Below are positions 53,419 to 62,423 of a DNA stretch of 64,000 bases, piece after piece. Every line of letters begins with the position of its first letter. Position 1 is the first letter of the stretch. The notes under the pieces were generated by a model. That model worked only from the letters and a program-made list of their open reading frames with translations. It was not told the DNA's origin and did no database searches. Position numbers and translations under genes: made by a program. The DNA is taken from contig NZ_CP022316.1 of the NCBI RefSeq assembly GCF_002216795.1, forward strand, positions 1,736,001 through 1,800,000, written 5' to 3'. Origin of the DNA: Brachybacterium avium (GTDB lineage Bacteria; Actinomycetota; Actinomycetes; Actinomycetales; Dermabacteraceae).

Positions 53419-54299
53419 ATGACCGCCGACATCACCTTCGGCTTCAGCTCCTACAGCTTCCATTCGAAGCTCTCCACCGGGGAGATGACCCTGCCGCAGG
53501 TCATCGACTGGATCGCCGCGAGCGAGGGGGAGCATCTCGAGCTCGCCGTCCTCGGAGACGACGCTGATTCCCCGATCCCCAACCTCGCCTCCGACCCGGC
53601 TTATGTGGACCGCATCCGCGACCACGCCGCCAAGGCCGGGGTGCTGCTGACCAACCTCGCCATCGGCGCGGACCTCTCCACCGGCGACCCCGCGCAGACC
53701 GCGCGGGTGAAGAAGTACGTCGATCTCGCCGCACGCCTGGGGATCACCCGGCTGCGCCACGACGTCGTCCCCACGGCGGCCACGACGGGGACGACACCCC
53801 GCTGTTCGAGCAGGTGCTGCCCCAGATCGTCGCGGCGAGCAAGGAGATCGCGCAGTACGCCGCGACGAAGGGAATCACCACCAGCCTCGAGAACCACGGC
53901 TTCTTCGTGCAGGCCGCGGACAGGATCCGTCGCATCATCCACGCGGTCGACGAACCGAACTTCCTCACCACCCTCGACGTGGGCAACTTCGTGTGCGTCG
54001 ACGAGGATCCCGCGGTGTCGGTCGCGCAGAACCTCCCGTACGCGATGGTCGTGCACTTCAAGGACTTCTACATCCGACCGGCCGACGCCGCACCGGGCGA
54101 GGGATGGTTCCGCAGCCGCGGCGGCAAGCCTCTGCGCGGTGCGGTCGTGGGCAGCGGCGACCTCGACCTGCGGGCCGTGGCACGGGCCATCCGCGACTCC
54201 GACTTCTCCGGCTACGCCGCGATCGAGTTCGAGGGCTGGGAGGACTGCCTCCTGGGCTGCGAGCGCGGGATCGCCTACGCCAAGAGCCTGTTCGCCTGA
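53419..54299 (+). pseudogene. Sugar phosphate isomerase/epimerase TIM barrel, one-base frameshift
   Basis: ATG 53419 opens the barrel (FGFSSYSFHSKLSTGEM); the frame breaks near 53778 and continues one frame over from LFEQVLPQIVAASKEIAQY to the stop at 54299. Adding one G to the GG at 53778-53779 gives PTAGHDGDDTPLFEQ and a normal 293-residue protein. The metal-site text SLENHG, TTLDVGNF and HFKDFY is intact. It belongs with the MocA-type gene 35 bases downstream, as in cyclitol or sugar operons. Another homopolymer-type deficit, probably a base-call error. Confidence 0.85.
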
Positions 54300-54334
54300 T
54301 CACTGACCTCCACCTGACGAAGGAAGCATCACCC

Positions 54335-55396
54335 ATGACGAATTTCAGAGTCGGCGTCATCGGCGCCGGCAGCATCGCCCAGTCCCATCTCACGGCGTAC
54401 TCCCAGAACCCCGAGGTCGAGCTGATCGCGGTCGCCGACATGAATCTCGAGCGGGCGCAGACCGTGGCTGAGCAGTTCGGCGCGGCGCGCGCCTATGCCG
54501 ACCCACACGAGCTGCTCGCCGATCCGGAGATCGACGGCGTCTCGATCTGCACCTGGAACAACTCCCACGCCTCCTGGGCGGTCGCCGCGATCGAGGCCGG
54601 CAAGCATGTGCTGGTCGAGAAGCCGCTGGCTCGCACTCTGGCCGAGGCCGAGGAGATCCAGCGTGTCGCCGCACAGAGCGACCGGGTGGTGCAGGTGGGC
54701 TTCGTGCGCCGCCACTCGCCCAACTGCCAGGTGCTGAAGTCCTTCATCGATGCGGAGGAGCTGGGCGAGATCTACTACGCCAAGGCCAGCTGCCTGCGCC
54801 GGGTCGGCAACCCCGGCGGCTGGTTCGCGGACAAGGAGCTCTCCGGCGGCGGGCCGCTGCTGGACATCGGTATCCACGTGCTGGACCTGTGCTGGTACCT
54901 GATGGGCTCTCCGGGCGTGGTCTCCGTCAGCGGGAACACCTACGACAAGCTCGGCAGCCGCGGGAACGTCACCACGATGCCCCGCTACAAGGCGGCGGAC
55001 TACGACCCCGACAAGAACACCGTCGAGGATCTGGCCAATGCGGTGATCCGCTTCGAGAACGGTGCCTCCCTGCTGCTGGACTGCTCGTTCTCGCTGCATG
55101 CCACCAAGGACTCGATCGACGTCTCGGTCTACGGCGAGAAGGGCGGCGCCGAGCTCGAGCCGGCGCTCCAGATCGCCACGGAGATGCACGACTCGGTGGT
55201 GAACATCGAGCCGCAGATCGCCTCGCGCAGCTTCGAGTTCGGGGTCAGTTTCGCCAACGAGATCCAGAACTTCGTCGACGCCTCCCGGGGCCGGGCCGAG
55301 TCGATCGCACCGGCCTGGCACGGGGTCGAGATCGTGCGCATCCTCGAGGCGATCTACGAGTCGGCCCGGATCGGTCGCGAGGTCACGCTCAGCTGA
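54335..55396 (+). CDS. Gfo/Idh/MocA-family NAD(P)-dependent oxidoreductase
   Basis: 353 residues, ATG 54335 (GAAGGAAG upstream). Rossmann GVIGAGSIAQSHL, the EKP motif in HVLVEKPLA, and the GGGPLLDIGIHVLDLCWYLMG segment with catalytic Asp and His are typical. Enzymes of this family oxidise or reduce sugars, inositols or glucosides. With the upstream epimerase and ROK regulator it forms a probable sugar or cyclitol catabolic unit. Confidence 0.92.
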   Translation: MTNFRVGVIGAGSIAQSHLTAYSQNPEVELIAVADMNLERAQTVAEQFGAARAYADPHELLADPEIDGVSICTWNNSHASWAVAAIEAGKHVLVEKPLARTLAEAEEIQRVAAQSDRVVQVGFVRRHSPNCQVLKSFIDAEELGEIYYAKASCLRRVGNPGGWFADKELSGGGPLLDIGIHVLDLCWYLMGSPGVVSVSGNTYDKLGSRGNVTTMPRYKAADYDPDKNTVEDLANAVIRFENGASLLLDCSFSLHATKDSIDVSVYGEKGGAELEPALQIATEMHDSVVNIEPQIASRSFEFGVSFANEIQNFVDASRGRAESIAPAWHGVEIVRILEAIYESARIGREVTLS

Positions 55397-55433
55397 ACCG
55401 GGGTGCCCTTCGGGATGCCGCTCCCCCTGCTCG

Positions 55434-55462
55434 TTGACATCGTGACCCAGCTCACCCAGGCT
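55434..55462 (+). promoter_or_regulatory. Possible promoter of the zinc dehydrogenase gene
   Basis: TTGACA at 55434-55439 and a weak CAGGCT at 55457-55462, 17 bases apart, in the 139-base gap after the MocA-type gene. Confidence 0.3.
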
Positions 55463-55535
55463 GGGAGGTGGTGCGGCTCGTCAACGGGTGCGGTGAAGCA
55501 TCGGGAGCCGTCCCGGAGGGCGAGGAGGCTCATCG

Positions 55536-56762
55536 ATGTCCAGCAATCGCGCAGTCGCATACAAGGGGCCGGGCAAGGTCGAGGTCATCGACATCGACTA
55601 CCCCACCTACGAGCTGCAGGACGGCCCGGGGGTGAACCCGGACAATGTCGGCCGGAAACTGCCCCACGCGGCGATTCTCAAGGTGGTCACGACCAACATC
55701 TGCGGCTCCGACCAGCACATGGTGCGTGGCCGCACCACGGCGCCGAAGGACCTGGTGCTGGGCCACGAGATCACCGGTGAGGTGATCGAGACCGGCCCCG
55801 GGGTCGAGTTCATCAACAAGGGCGACCTGGTCTCGGTGCCCTTCAACATCTCCTGCGGGCGCTGCGAGATGTGCAAGACGCGCCGCACCGAGATCTGCCT
55901 GAACGTGAATCCCGACCGTCCCGGCAGCGCCTACGGCTACGTGGACATGGGCGGCTGGGTCGGTGGTCAGGCCGAGTACGTGCTGGTGCCGTATGCGGAC
56001 TGGAACCTGCTGAAGTTCCCGGACAAGGACCAGGCCATGGAGAAGATCCTTGATCTGACCATGCTCTCGGACATCTTCCCCACCGGCTTCCACGGCGCGG
56101 TCTCCGCCGGGGTCGGGCCCGGCTCCTCGGTGTACATCGCCGGCGCCGGTCCGGTGGGCACGGCGGCCGCCGTGGGTGCGCAACTGCTGGGCGCCTCGGT
56201 GGTGATCATGGCGGACATGAACGCGGAGCGTCTGGCGAACGCGGCGAAGTTCGGCTGCGAGACGATCGACGTGTCGACGGAAGATCCGCGCGAGGGCATC
56301 GCCCGGATCCTCGGCCGCGAGGAGGTCGACGCCGGAGTGGATGCGGTCGGCTTCGAGGCCCGCGGGCACGGCAAGGATGCGCAGGAGGCGCCGGCGACGG
56401 TGCTGAACACGCTGATGGACGTGACGCGTGCCGGTGGCGCGCTCGGCATCCCCGGTCTGTACGTGACCGGCGATCCGGGCGGTGTGGATGAGGCCGCGCA
56501 GCAGGGCTCACTCTCGCTGCGGCTCGGATTGGGCTGGGCGAAGGCGCTGGCGTTCACCACCGGTCAGTGCCCGGTGATGAAGTACCACCGGCAGCTGATG
56601 GAGGCGATCCTGCACGACAAGGTGCAGATCGCCGACGCCGTCAATGCCGCAGCGATCTCGCTGGATGATGCCCCGGCCGGATACGAGAAGTTCGACTCCG
56701 GGGTCGCGACGAAGTACGTCATCGACCCCCACGGCATGACCGGCAAGGTCCAGCCGGTCTGA
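55536..56762 (+). CDS. fdhA: Zinc-dependent formaldehyde-dehydrogenase-type alcohol dehydrogenase (glutathione-independent)
   Basis: 408 residues, ATG 55536 after GGAGG. It shows ICGSDQHMVRGRTTAPKDLVLGHEITG (in parts), the structural-zinc cysteines CGRCEMCKTRRTEIC, and the cofactor-binding GAGPVGTAAAVGAQLLGA. The long zinc-lobed form with GSAYGYVDMGGW matches the Pseudomonas formaldehyde dismutase/dehydrogenase FdhA family, which oxidises formaldehyde with tightly bound NAD. Near sugar genes but with its own start region. Confidence 0.88.
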   Translation: MSSNRAVAYKGPGKVEVIDIDYPTYELQDGPGVNPDNVGRKLPHAAILKVVTTNICGSDQHMVRGRTTAPKDLVLGHEITGEVIETGPGVEFINKGDLVSVPFNISCGRCEMCKTRRTEICLNVNPDRPGSAYGYVDMGGWVGGQAEYVLVPYADWNLLKFPDKDQAMEKILDLTMLSDIFPTGFHGAVSAGVGPGSSVYIAGAGPVGTAAAVGAQLLGASVVIMADMNAERLANAAKFGCETIDVSTEDPREGIARILGREEVDAGVDAVGFEARGHGKDAQEAPATVLNTLMDVTRAGGALGIPGLYVTGDPGGVDEAAQQGSLSLRLGLGWAKALAFTTGQCPVMKYHRQLMEAILHDKVQIADAVNAAAISLDDAPAGYEKFDSGVATKYVIDPHGMTGKVQPV

Positions 56763-56774
56763 GCCGGACCCCAC

Positions 56775-56816
56775 CGCCCGCCTCGGAACCGACCTATCGG
56801 ACGTCCGGGGCGGGCG
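56775..56816 (+). terminator. Possible terminator after fdhA
   Basis: CGCCCGCC (56775-56782) pairs with GGCGGGCG (56809-56816), 13 bases after the stop, with smaller internal pairing. No T-tail. Confidence 0.4.
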
Positions 56817-56931
56817 CACTGCCTGCAGAGCTGACATCGGTGTCATGGGGGTCCTCCGGAGCGGGCGCGCAGGTCACGCCATGGCCTCACATGGATGTCA
56901 TGGCACGGGGGCGGTTCCATCCCACCCCGGG

Positions 56932-58626
56932 TCAGAAGGGCGGGTGGGTCTCCTCGGGGGTCGGCCCCGGCGGGATGATCCGACGGGCTTTTCGGCCGGG
57001 ATAGGCCTTCTTGTACGCAGCAGCGCGCTGCTGCGCGGCCCGTTCCGCGCGGGGGCGAGCCTTCTGCTCGGCGTGGAGACGTTCGGCGTCCGCGCGGGAG
57101 CGTCGGTGCACGCGCCAGGCACGCTCCATCGCCTGGACGGTGTGCCAGGTCAGGAGATCGGTGTTCGCCCGGGACGTCGTCCGCACCGCGTCGCCGATGG
57201 CCCATGTCGTCTCCACCGGGCCGGCGGTCGTGGACCCGTCGCCGCGACCGGGGTCGTCTCCCGGGTCGCGGCTGGGGTCGATCAGTCCGGCGGTCTTGTG
57301 CCTGTGGTGCTGCCAGCAGAGCCGGTGGAGGTTCCAGAGGCTGGTCTGGCCGCCTCCGCCGGGGTGGTCGTGGTCGTATTCGATGATGTGGTCGTCCTCT
57401 GCCGCGATCGCCGTGGCCCGGGTGCAGCCGGGTACGGCGCAGACGGGGTGGCGCAGCCGTAATTGGAGCCGCATCTGCGCGGTCGGGTGATAGGTCTGGG
57501 CGGCCACGGGGAGGTATGAGCCGGTGATGGGGTCTGTGAGGATCCGCTGCCAGGTCGACTCTCCCGCGGCGAGCTGTCTGGCCTGCTCCGCGGGCAGCGG
57601 TGTCATCCCCTCCAGCATCGCGGGTGCGTCGTCGATGCTCAGCAGAGTGGTCGCCGGGACGGTGACCAGGATCTTGAAGGGTCGGCGGGTCTCTTCGACG
57701 GGATCGAGGTCCAGGATCGAATGGGTGAGGATCGCGTACCGCAGCGTCGCTAGAGACAGCGCACGCCCCCGCTCGTGGAGGGTCTCGTCGATATCGAAGG
57801 GCAGGGGGCCCTCGACGCCGTCCTCGAGCCCGGCACGCTGCGCCTTCTGCACGGTGCGGGCGGCGACATCAAGCCGGTGCGCGAGGGACTGGATCTCGGG
57901 GATCGGCCCGGTCACCAGAAGCGACGCAGTCCCCGTCTCGGTATCGACACCTACGATTCCCACATCCCTCGACTCCGACGGCGGAGTCGGCAGCGTGCCG
58001 GCGGTCGCCAGCTCCACAGCGAGCACCACCTGCTTGTCGAACGTCGCCTTCGACACCGATGGCAGCTCGACGGTCGCCATGTGTGCATCGACCTGCCGGG
58101 CCTGCTCCTCGGTCAGGCGCCGCACGTGCCGGATCAGGGAGTGGTGCCAGGCCTCGGGCAGGTCCCCGGCTCGGAGATGCCCGAACGTCGCCGGCATCCA
58201 CTCCACCGCCATATACGCGTCGCGGACCTGCCCCTGGGCCTGGAGGTAAGTGCAGCGCAGACCGGTCGCGACCTTCAACGCGGTCACCTCCGCGTCGTCC
58301 AGGAAGCCCTGCGCGGCAGGATCCTCACAGAAGAACGTGGAGAGCTGACGCAGGTGATGGGCGTAGATCCGGGCACGAGCCTTCATCGTGCGGTGCAGCG
58401 AAAGGACCCGCGCCGCCTCGATGCTGCCGGGCTCGACCTCTTCCAGGACGTACTCCTCGGACAGCTCCCGGCGCGCCCGCACCGCCCACTCGGGCGCCTC
58501 GCAGGGCGAGGGGGCGGCGGCGCTCTGGGGAGCGTCATTCGCCGCACGGCTCGAGCCGCCCGGCGCGCCCTGCGTCCCGTCGCCCGCGTCCTCGCGATCG
58601 AACGGCTCCTTCTCGAACTCGCCCAT
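56932..58626 (-). CDS. DUF222 / HNH endonuclease-signature protein
   Basis: 564 residues from ATG 58626 (GGAGGAGG upstream). DUF222 covers about 60-380 (VKVATGLRCTYLQAQGQVRDA region, HHSLIRHVRRLT); the HNH nuclease motif follows with Cys396/Cys401, DDH (411-413), a WNLHRLC-type Cys437 and HHRHK. The tail is Lys/Arg-rich. These REP13E12-like proteins are multi-copy in actinobacteria, suspected mobile or group-intron-like nucleases, but no clear substrate is known. Confidence 0.9.
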   Translation of the reverse strand: MGEFEKEPFDREDAGDGTQGAPGGSSRAANDAPQSAAAPSPCEAPEWAVRARRELSEEYVLEEVEPGSIEAARVLSLHRTMKARARIYAHHLRQLSTFFCEDPAAQGFLDDAEVTALKVATGLRCTYLQAQGQVRDAYMAVEWMPATFGHLRAGDLPEAWHHSLIRHVRRLTEEQARQVDAHMATVELPSVSKATFDKQVVLAVELATAGTLPTPPSESRDVGIVGVDTETGTASLLVTGPIPEIQSLAHRLDVAARTVQKAQRAGLEDGVEGPLPFDIDETLHERGRALSLATLRYAILTHSILDLDPVEETRRPFKILVTVPATTLLSIDDAPAMLEGMTPLPAEQARQLAAGESTWQRILTDPITGSYLPVAAQTYHPTAQMRLQLRLRHPVCAVPGCTRATAIAAEDDHIIEYDHDHPGGGGQTSLWNLHRLCWQHHRHKTAGLIDPSRDPGDDPGRGDGSTTAGPVETTWAIGDAVRTTSRANTDLLTWHTVQAMERAWRVHRRSRADAERLHAEQKARPRAERAAQQRAAAYKKAYPGRKARRIIPPGPTPEETHPPF

Positions 58627-59179
58627 CACCGCCACCTCCTCCCCCGTCCAGAGCACTTCCGGAATCTCGCCTGCACTATTCCTCGATACTATTCCGGCAA
58701 CAGGCGTCACGGAAGGCCGCCGAGAATATGGGGATGAGGCTGTGGATAACCCCTCTGTGTGGAGGAACGGTGACCCGCTCCAAGAACACGTCTGTCCCCT
58801 CGGATCGAGCCGTCGACGCCTCACGAAGCCACCCGCACCGCGCCGCACCGCCCGACCGGGCATCAGCTGCGGCACGACTCGAAGAGCGCATTCACCTGCG
58901 CCGCCGTCGCATCTCAGCGTCCTCAGCCGCGGCTCGCCGCTCCGCACATCGGACGGGGGGCACGTCGTTCGGACAGCGGAGACCGAGGCATTAGAAAACC
59001 AGTCCATCAGCCCGAGCACACCGTCAAGGCCCATGCACGGAATGAGGATATAGAAGCTGTGTGGAGGAATGATCGCGTCCTCCACCCGGTCTGTGCACAA
59101 TTGTGGGGGAATCTTTCCCCGCACGCTTCACGGGCATAGAATAGGCCCGTCTCCCGGTCCTCGTACAGAAGGGGTCGCC
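58627..59179. other. 553-base gap with small repeats upstream of the HNH gene
   Basis: No gene seen. It is less GC-rich in places and contains ACTATTCC twice (58675-58682, 58688-58695), and CTGTGTGGAGGAA twice (58755-58767, 59057-59069). The second copy of the latter is part of a hairpin with GTGGAGGA (59061-59068) and TCCTCCAC (59078-59085). TGTGGATAA at 58741-58749 is a DnaA-box match on the minus strand. Such features may belong to the HNH promoter or be remnants of a mobile unit. Confidence 0.5.
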
Positions 59180-59548
59180 ATGAGCCGGCATCACTCTGCC
59201 CCCGCCCTCACGGTGCGTCGGTCCCGGCCGAGGCGCCGCGCCGCCCCGCAGCGAGCTGTCGCCTCGATCGACTCGATCGCCGCGGTGGGCTCGACCGGCT
59301 CTGTGCTCGCGGTCGGCTCCGGGCGCTCCGTCCTGTCCCTCGGATCATGGGGCTCGGTGCTCGGGATCGGTTCGCTCTGGTCGATCGGTGCGGTGGGCTC
59401 GGCGCTGTCCATCGGCTCCATCGGCTCGCTGCTGTCGATCGGCTCGGTCGGGTCGGTGCTGTCGATCGGGGCCGTCGGCGGCTACGGATGCGTCGGGACC
59501 CGCCAGGTCCTGCCCCGGAAGGAGGTCCCGCGGCCCGGAAGCGCGTAA
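59180..59548 (+). CDS. Nonapeptide-repeat (S-x-x-S-[IV]-x-x-[VIL]-G) protein
   Basis: 122 residues, ATG 59180 with AGAAGGGG. A basic head of about 28 residues is followed by eight contiguous nine-residue units at 29-100, each with Ser at 1 and 4, Ile/Val at 5, an aliphatic at 8 and Gly at 9 (for example SVLSIGAVG, STGSVLAVG). After that come GYGCVGTR and a short basic tail. The regular spacing suggests a small beta-solenoid or membrane-inserted structure; there is no standard transmembrane helix pattern. It is nine bases before the NYN nuclease gene, so probably co-translated. Confidence 0.75.
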   Translation: MSRHHSAPALTVRRSRPRRRAAPQRAVASIDSIAAVGSTGSVLAVGSGRSVLSLGSWGSVLGIGSLWSIGAVGSALSIGSIGSLLSIGSVGSVLSIGAVGGYGCVGTRQVLPRKEVPRPGSA

Positions 59549-59557
59549 GGTCGCCTC

Positions 59558-60106
59558 ATGACGGAACGCACCACGTACCTCCTGGTGGACGGCGAGAACA
59601 TCGACGCCACGCTCGGGGTCTCGGTCCTCGGCCGACGCCCCCAGTCCGAAGAGCGCCCTCGCTGGAACAAGCTCCTCCACCATGCCGAGATGACGTGGCA
59701 CCAGCCCGTGACCGGGCTCTTCTTCCTCGCGGTCGACGACAGCCTGCCCTCGAGCTTCGTGCAGGCGCTGATCGCGATGGGCTACAAGCCCATCCCGCTG
59801 CGCGGCGAGGGCAAGATCGTGGACATCGCGATCCAGCGCACCGCGGAGGCGCTCGAGTCACGTCCGGCGGACGTCATGCTGGTCAGCCATGACAAGGACT
59901 TCGTCCCGCAGATGGAGGATCTGGCGTCCGACCTGGATCGCCGGACGGCGATCGTCGGCTTCCGCGAGTTCATGGCCGCGGACCTGCAGGACATCCCGGG
60001 CATCGAGTTCCACGACCTCGAATACGACGTCGCGGCGTTCACCAGCCGCCTGCCGCGCGTGCGGATCATCGACATCGACGAGTTCGATCCCCTGGAATTC
60101 ATCTGA
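59558..60106 (+). CDS. NYN-domain (PIN-like) ribonuclease
   Basis: 182 residues, ATG 59558. NYN landmarks: LLVDGENID (Asp11), GKIVDIAIQ (Asp89) and SHDKDF (Asp112, Asp114), forming the acidic metal site of PIN-like RNases. Members act on RNA (for example LabA, MARF1, Zc3h12a-type). It starts nine bases after the nonapeptide-repeat gene, so a functional link is possible. No obvious antitoxin. Confidence 0.9.
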   Translation: MTERTTYLLVDGENIDATLGVSVLGRRPQSEERPRWNKLLHHAEMTWHQPVTGLFFLAVDDSLPSSFVQALIAMGYKPIPLRGEGKIVDIAIQRTAEALESRPADVMLVSHDKDFVPQMEDLASDLDRRTAIVGFREFMAADLQDIPGIEFHDLEYDVAAFTSRLPRVRIIDIDEFDPLEFI

Positions 60107-60130
60107 TCGGCGGGTCGTCGGGCGTGCGGG

Positions 60131-61246
60131 TCACATCCACTTGCTGCGCTTGAAGATCACGTACAGCAGCACGCCGAGCGCGACCATCATCCCGATCGCC
60201 ATGGGGTAGCCGAACGCCCAGTGCAGCTCCGGCATGTCATCGAAATTCATGCCGTAGATCGCGCCGATGAGCGTGGGAGCGAAGAGGATGGCCGCCCAGC
60301 CGGAGATCTTCTTCATGTCCTCGTTCTGGCGCTGTGCGACCAGGGTTCCGTTGACGTCGAGGATCTGGGAGAGGGCATCGCGCAGATCCCTGACCCGCGC
60401 CGCCGCCCGCACGAGGTGGTCGCCGACGTCATCGAGGTAGGCCTGCAGCTCGCTGTGGATCTCGTACTTCCCGAATCCTGCCCGCAGGTCGTCGATCACG
60501 TCACGCAGCGAGGTGATCACCTGCTGCATGTCGATGACCTCCTGGCTGAGCCGGTAGATCCGCTCGGCGACCGCGGCATCTCCGCTGAACACCTGCCGTT
60601 CGATCTGCTCCTGGTCGACCCGGAGTCCCTTCAGCACGGGGTCGTAGCCGTCGACGATCGTGTCGAGCACCCGGTAGAGCACGGCCTCCGGTCCGAGCTC
60701 GAGGAGGTTGACGTCCTCGAGCACCGAGCGCTCCCGAAGGGTGGAGGTCAGGGGGTGCTCCTCGTCGAGCTGGGGGCCCGAGGTGCCGTCGATCCAGCTC
60801 CCGTCCTGGCACAGCACGGCCACGGCGCCGGGTCGCAGCAGCAGGTGGAACTCCGCGAAGACGACCTCCTCCTGCTGATCGACGTAGCTGGCCGAGCGCA
60901 CCACCAGGAACAGGACATCGCCGTACCGCTCGAGCTTCGGTCGCTGATGGGCGTTGAGCAGGTCCTCGAGCAGCAGCGGGTGCAGATCCCAGGCCTCGCC
61001 GAGCTCCATCACCTGTTCACGCTCGGGCTGCAGATAGAAGAACATCGCCATCCGGTCCGGGGCCGCGCGAGAGAACTCCAGCGCGTCGGCCACCGAGTCG
61101 CCGTCGGGCTGGCGGCCGGGGACGCCTCCCGAGACATAACGGATCATCGGGGCTGCACCGCCGCTGGTCCCGGTCCCGCCGTTCGCCTGCCCGTGGGCGC
61201 GATCGGCGTGCCGGTGCAGGGATGGGCCGTGTCGTCGCATGGGCAT
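60131..61246 (-). CDS. CorA-family magnesium/cobalt channel
   Basis: 371 residues, ATG 61246 with GAGGAGCC; a later ATG at 61147 is possible. The long cytosolic funnel (FLVVRSASY, LRDVIDDLRAGFGKYEIHSEL region) ends with two membrane helices and the GMN selectivity motif at 332-334 (IYGMNFDDMPE), then a basic KRSKWM end. CorA carries Mg2+ (or Co2+) inward down the potential. The first 33 residues are His/Arg/Gly-rich and not conserved. Confidence 0.92.
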   Translation of the reverse strand: MPMRRHGPSLHRHADRAHGQANGGTGTSGGAAPMIRYVSGGVPGRQPDGDSVADALEFSRAAPDRMAMFFYLQPEREQVMELGEAWDLHPLLLEDLLNAHQRPKLERYGDVLFLVVRSASYVDQQEEVVFAEFHLLLRPGAVAVLCQDGSWIDGTSGPQLDEEHPLTSTLRERSVLEDVNLLELGPEAVLYRVLDTIVDGYDPVLKGLRVDQEQIERQVFSGDAAVAERIYRLSQEVIDMQQVITSLRDVIDDLRAGFGKYEIHSELQAYLDDVGDHLVRAAARVRDLRDALSQILDVNGTLVAQRQNEDMKKISGWAAILFAPTLIGAIYGMNFDDMPELHWAFGYPMAIGMMVALGVLLYVIFKRSKWM

Positions 61247-61309
61247 CTCGGGCTCCTCGTTCCTCGCCTGCGGGGTGCTGCGCCTGGGCGGCGGCTGTGG
61301 TCATGCCGG

Positions 61310-62134
61310 TCACTCGGGCAGTGCCAGCACCCCCTCCACGAAGCCGATCACGTCCCCGATCACCTCGTCGCGGTTGGTCTCGTTGAATATCTCATGCTGC
61401 GCACCGGGGTACGTCTTCACGAAGGTCCGCGGGCCGCGCAGCGTCTGCAGTCCCTCCCAGCTGGCGGGCAGCGGCACCAGGCGGTCCGCTTCGCCGTGCA
61501 GGTAGAGCAGCGGGTGCTCACCTACGCTGCCGGCCTCCTCGAGCGTGCGCATCGCCTGCTGCAGGCCCTCGAGGGTGGAGCGGACGAAGTCGCCGTGCCA
61601 TACCAGCGGGTCCTCGGCGTAGTCCGCACCGACGGCAGGGTCGCGGGAGAGGGTTCCGGGGTCGATCGGGGTCGACGGGATCTCCTCGAGCGCGAGCAGC
61701 TCATCGACGGTCGCCCAGGAGCCCAGCACCGGACCCGACAGCACAGTCGCAGCGAGGGAGCCCGCGTGCCGCTGGGTGTAGCGGGCGGCGATCAAGCCGC
61801 CCATGGAGTGCCCGATCAGCACCACCGGCAGCCCCGGATGCTGGGAGGCGGCGTGCTGGACCACCAGGTCCAGATCCTCGACGACCGGCTCGAAGTCGCT
61901 GATCAGCACTCGCTGGCCGTCGCTGCGGCCATGGCCGAGGTGATCGGCCGCGTAGACCGCGGCTCCGGCGTCCTGCAGCCGGGCCGCGACCCATTCGTAC
62001 CGGCCCACGTGCTCGCCGTAGCCGTGGGACAGCACGGCGATCCACCGTGGATCGGGGCGGGCCCACGCACGGCCTGCGAGGGTGCCGCCGTGGCCGGTGA
62101 GGGAGAATTCCGTGGAACGGGCGTCAGGATTCAT
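61310..62134 (-). CDS. Monoacylglycerol-lipase-like alpha/beta hydrolase
   Basis: 274 residues from ATG 62134. LSHGYGEHVGRYEWVA is the oxyanion region, GHSMGG carries Ser110, and HGEADRLVP and GAQHEIFNE provide Asp and His. It matches serine-aminopeptidase/monoacylglycerol lipase proteins (Hydrolase_4). It lies 63 bases upstream of corA on the same strand. Confidence 0.9.
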   Translation of the reverse strand: MNPDARSTEFSLTGHGGTLAGRAWARPDPRWIAVLSHGYGEHVGRYEWVAARLQDAGAAVYAADHLGHGRSDGQRVLISDFEPVVEDLDLVVQHAASQHPGLPVVLIGHSMGGLIAARYTQRHAGSLAATVLSGPVLGSWATVDELLALEEIPSTPIDPGTLSRDPAVGADYAEDPLVWHGDFVRSTLEGLQQAMRTLEEAGSVGEHPLLYLHGEADRLVPLPASWEGLQTLRGPRTFVKTYPGAQHEIFNETNRDEVIGDVIGFVEGVLALPE

Positions 62135-62250
62135 GGGGCCATGATGCCTCGTCGGAGCGATGATCGTCTCCCCTGGAATCTGCAGTGCGGACGTGGGGGT
62201 CTCAGCATGCCCCGCGCCGCGGCTGCTCGCATCAGCCGGGACCGGAGACG

Positions 62251-62281
62251 AAAAACCCCGGTTCACCTGGGTGAACCGGGG
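62251..62281 (-). terminator. Intrinsic terminator of tRNA-Leu
   Basis: CCCCGGTTCAC (62256-62266) and GTGAACCGGGG (62271-62281) form an 11-base perfect stem with a CTGG loop. On the minus strand it is followed by TTTTT (62255-62251), 12 bases after the tRNA end. A textbook Rho-independent terminator. Confidence 0.88.
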
Positions 62282-62292
62282 AATTCCTGCGG

Positions 62293-62376
62293 TGCGCAAG
62301 GGGGGACTTGAACCCCCACGCCGTCTCCGGCACACGGACCTGAACCGTGCGCGTCTACCAATTCCGCCACTTGCGC
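62293..62376 (-). tRNA. tRNA-Leu (anticodon CAG)
   Basis: 84 bases. Acceptor arms GCGCAAG and CTTGCGC pair fully with discriminator A. The D-arm region GCGGAATTGGTAGACGC, anticodon stem CACGG/CCGTG around loop TTCAGGT (anticodon CAG), long class-II variable arm GCCGGAGACGGC and T-loop GTTCAAGTC are all present. CCA is not encoded. Confidence 0.95.
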
Positions 62377-62423
62377 ATATCTTCGGCACCGGGCGTTGAA
62401 CCACCGAGGCCGAAGGTTCCCTT

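Noticed and set aside
58741-59100. DnaA-box-like TGTGGATAA (58741-58749) and TGTGCACAA (59092-59100) suggesting an origin
   Set aside because: Only one exact and one near match, and no dnaA, dnaN, recF, rpmH or parAB nearby.
62293-62376. tRNA-Leu as an integration (att) site
   Set aside because: No integrase, no duplicated tRNA end and no foreign-looking genes on either side.
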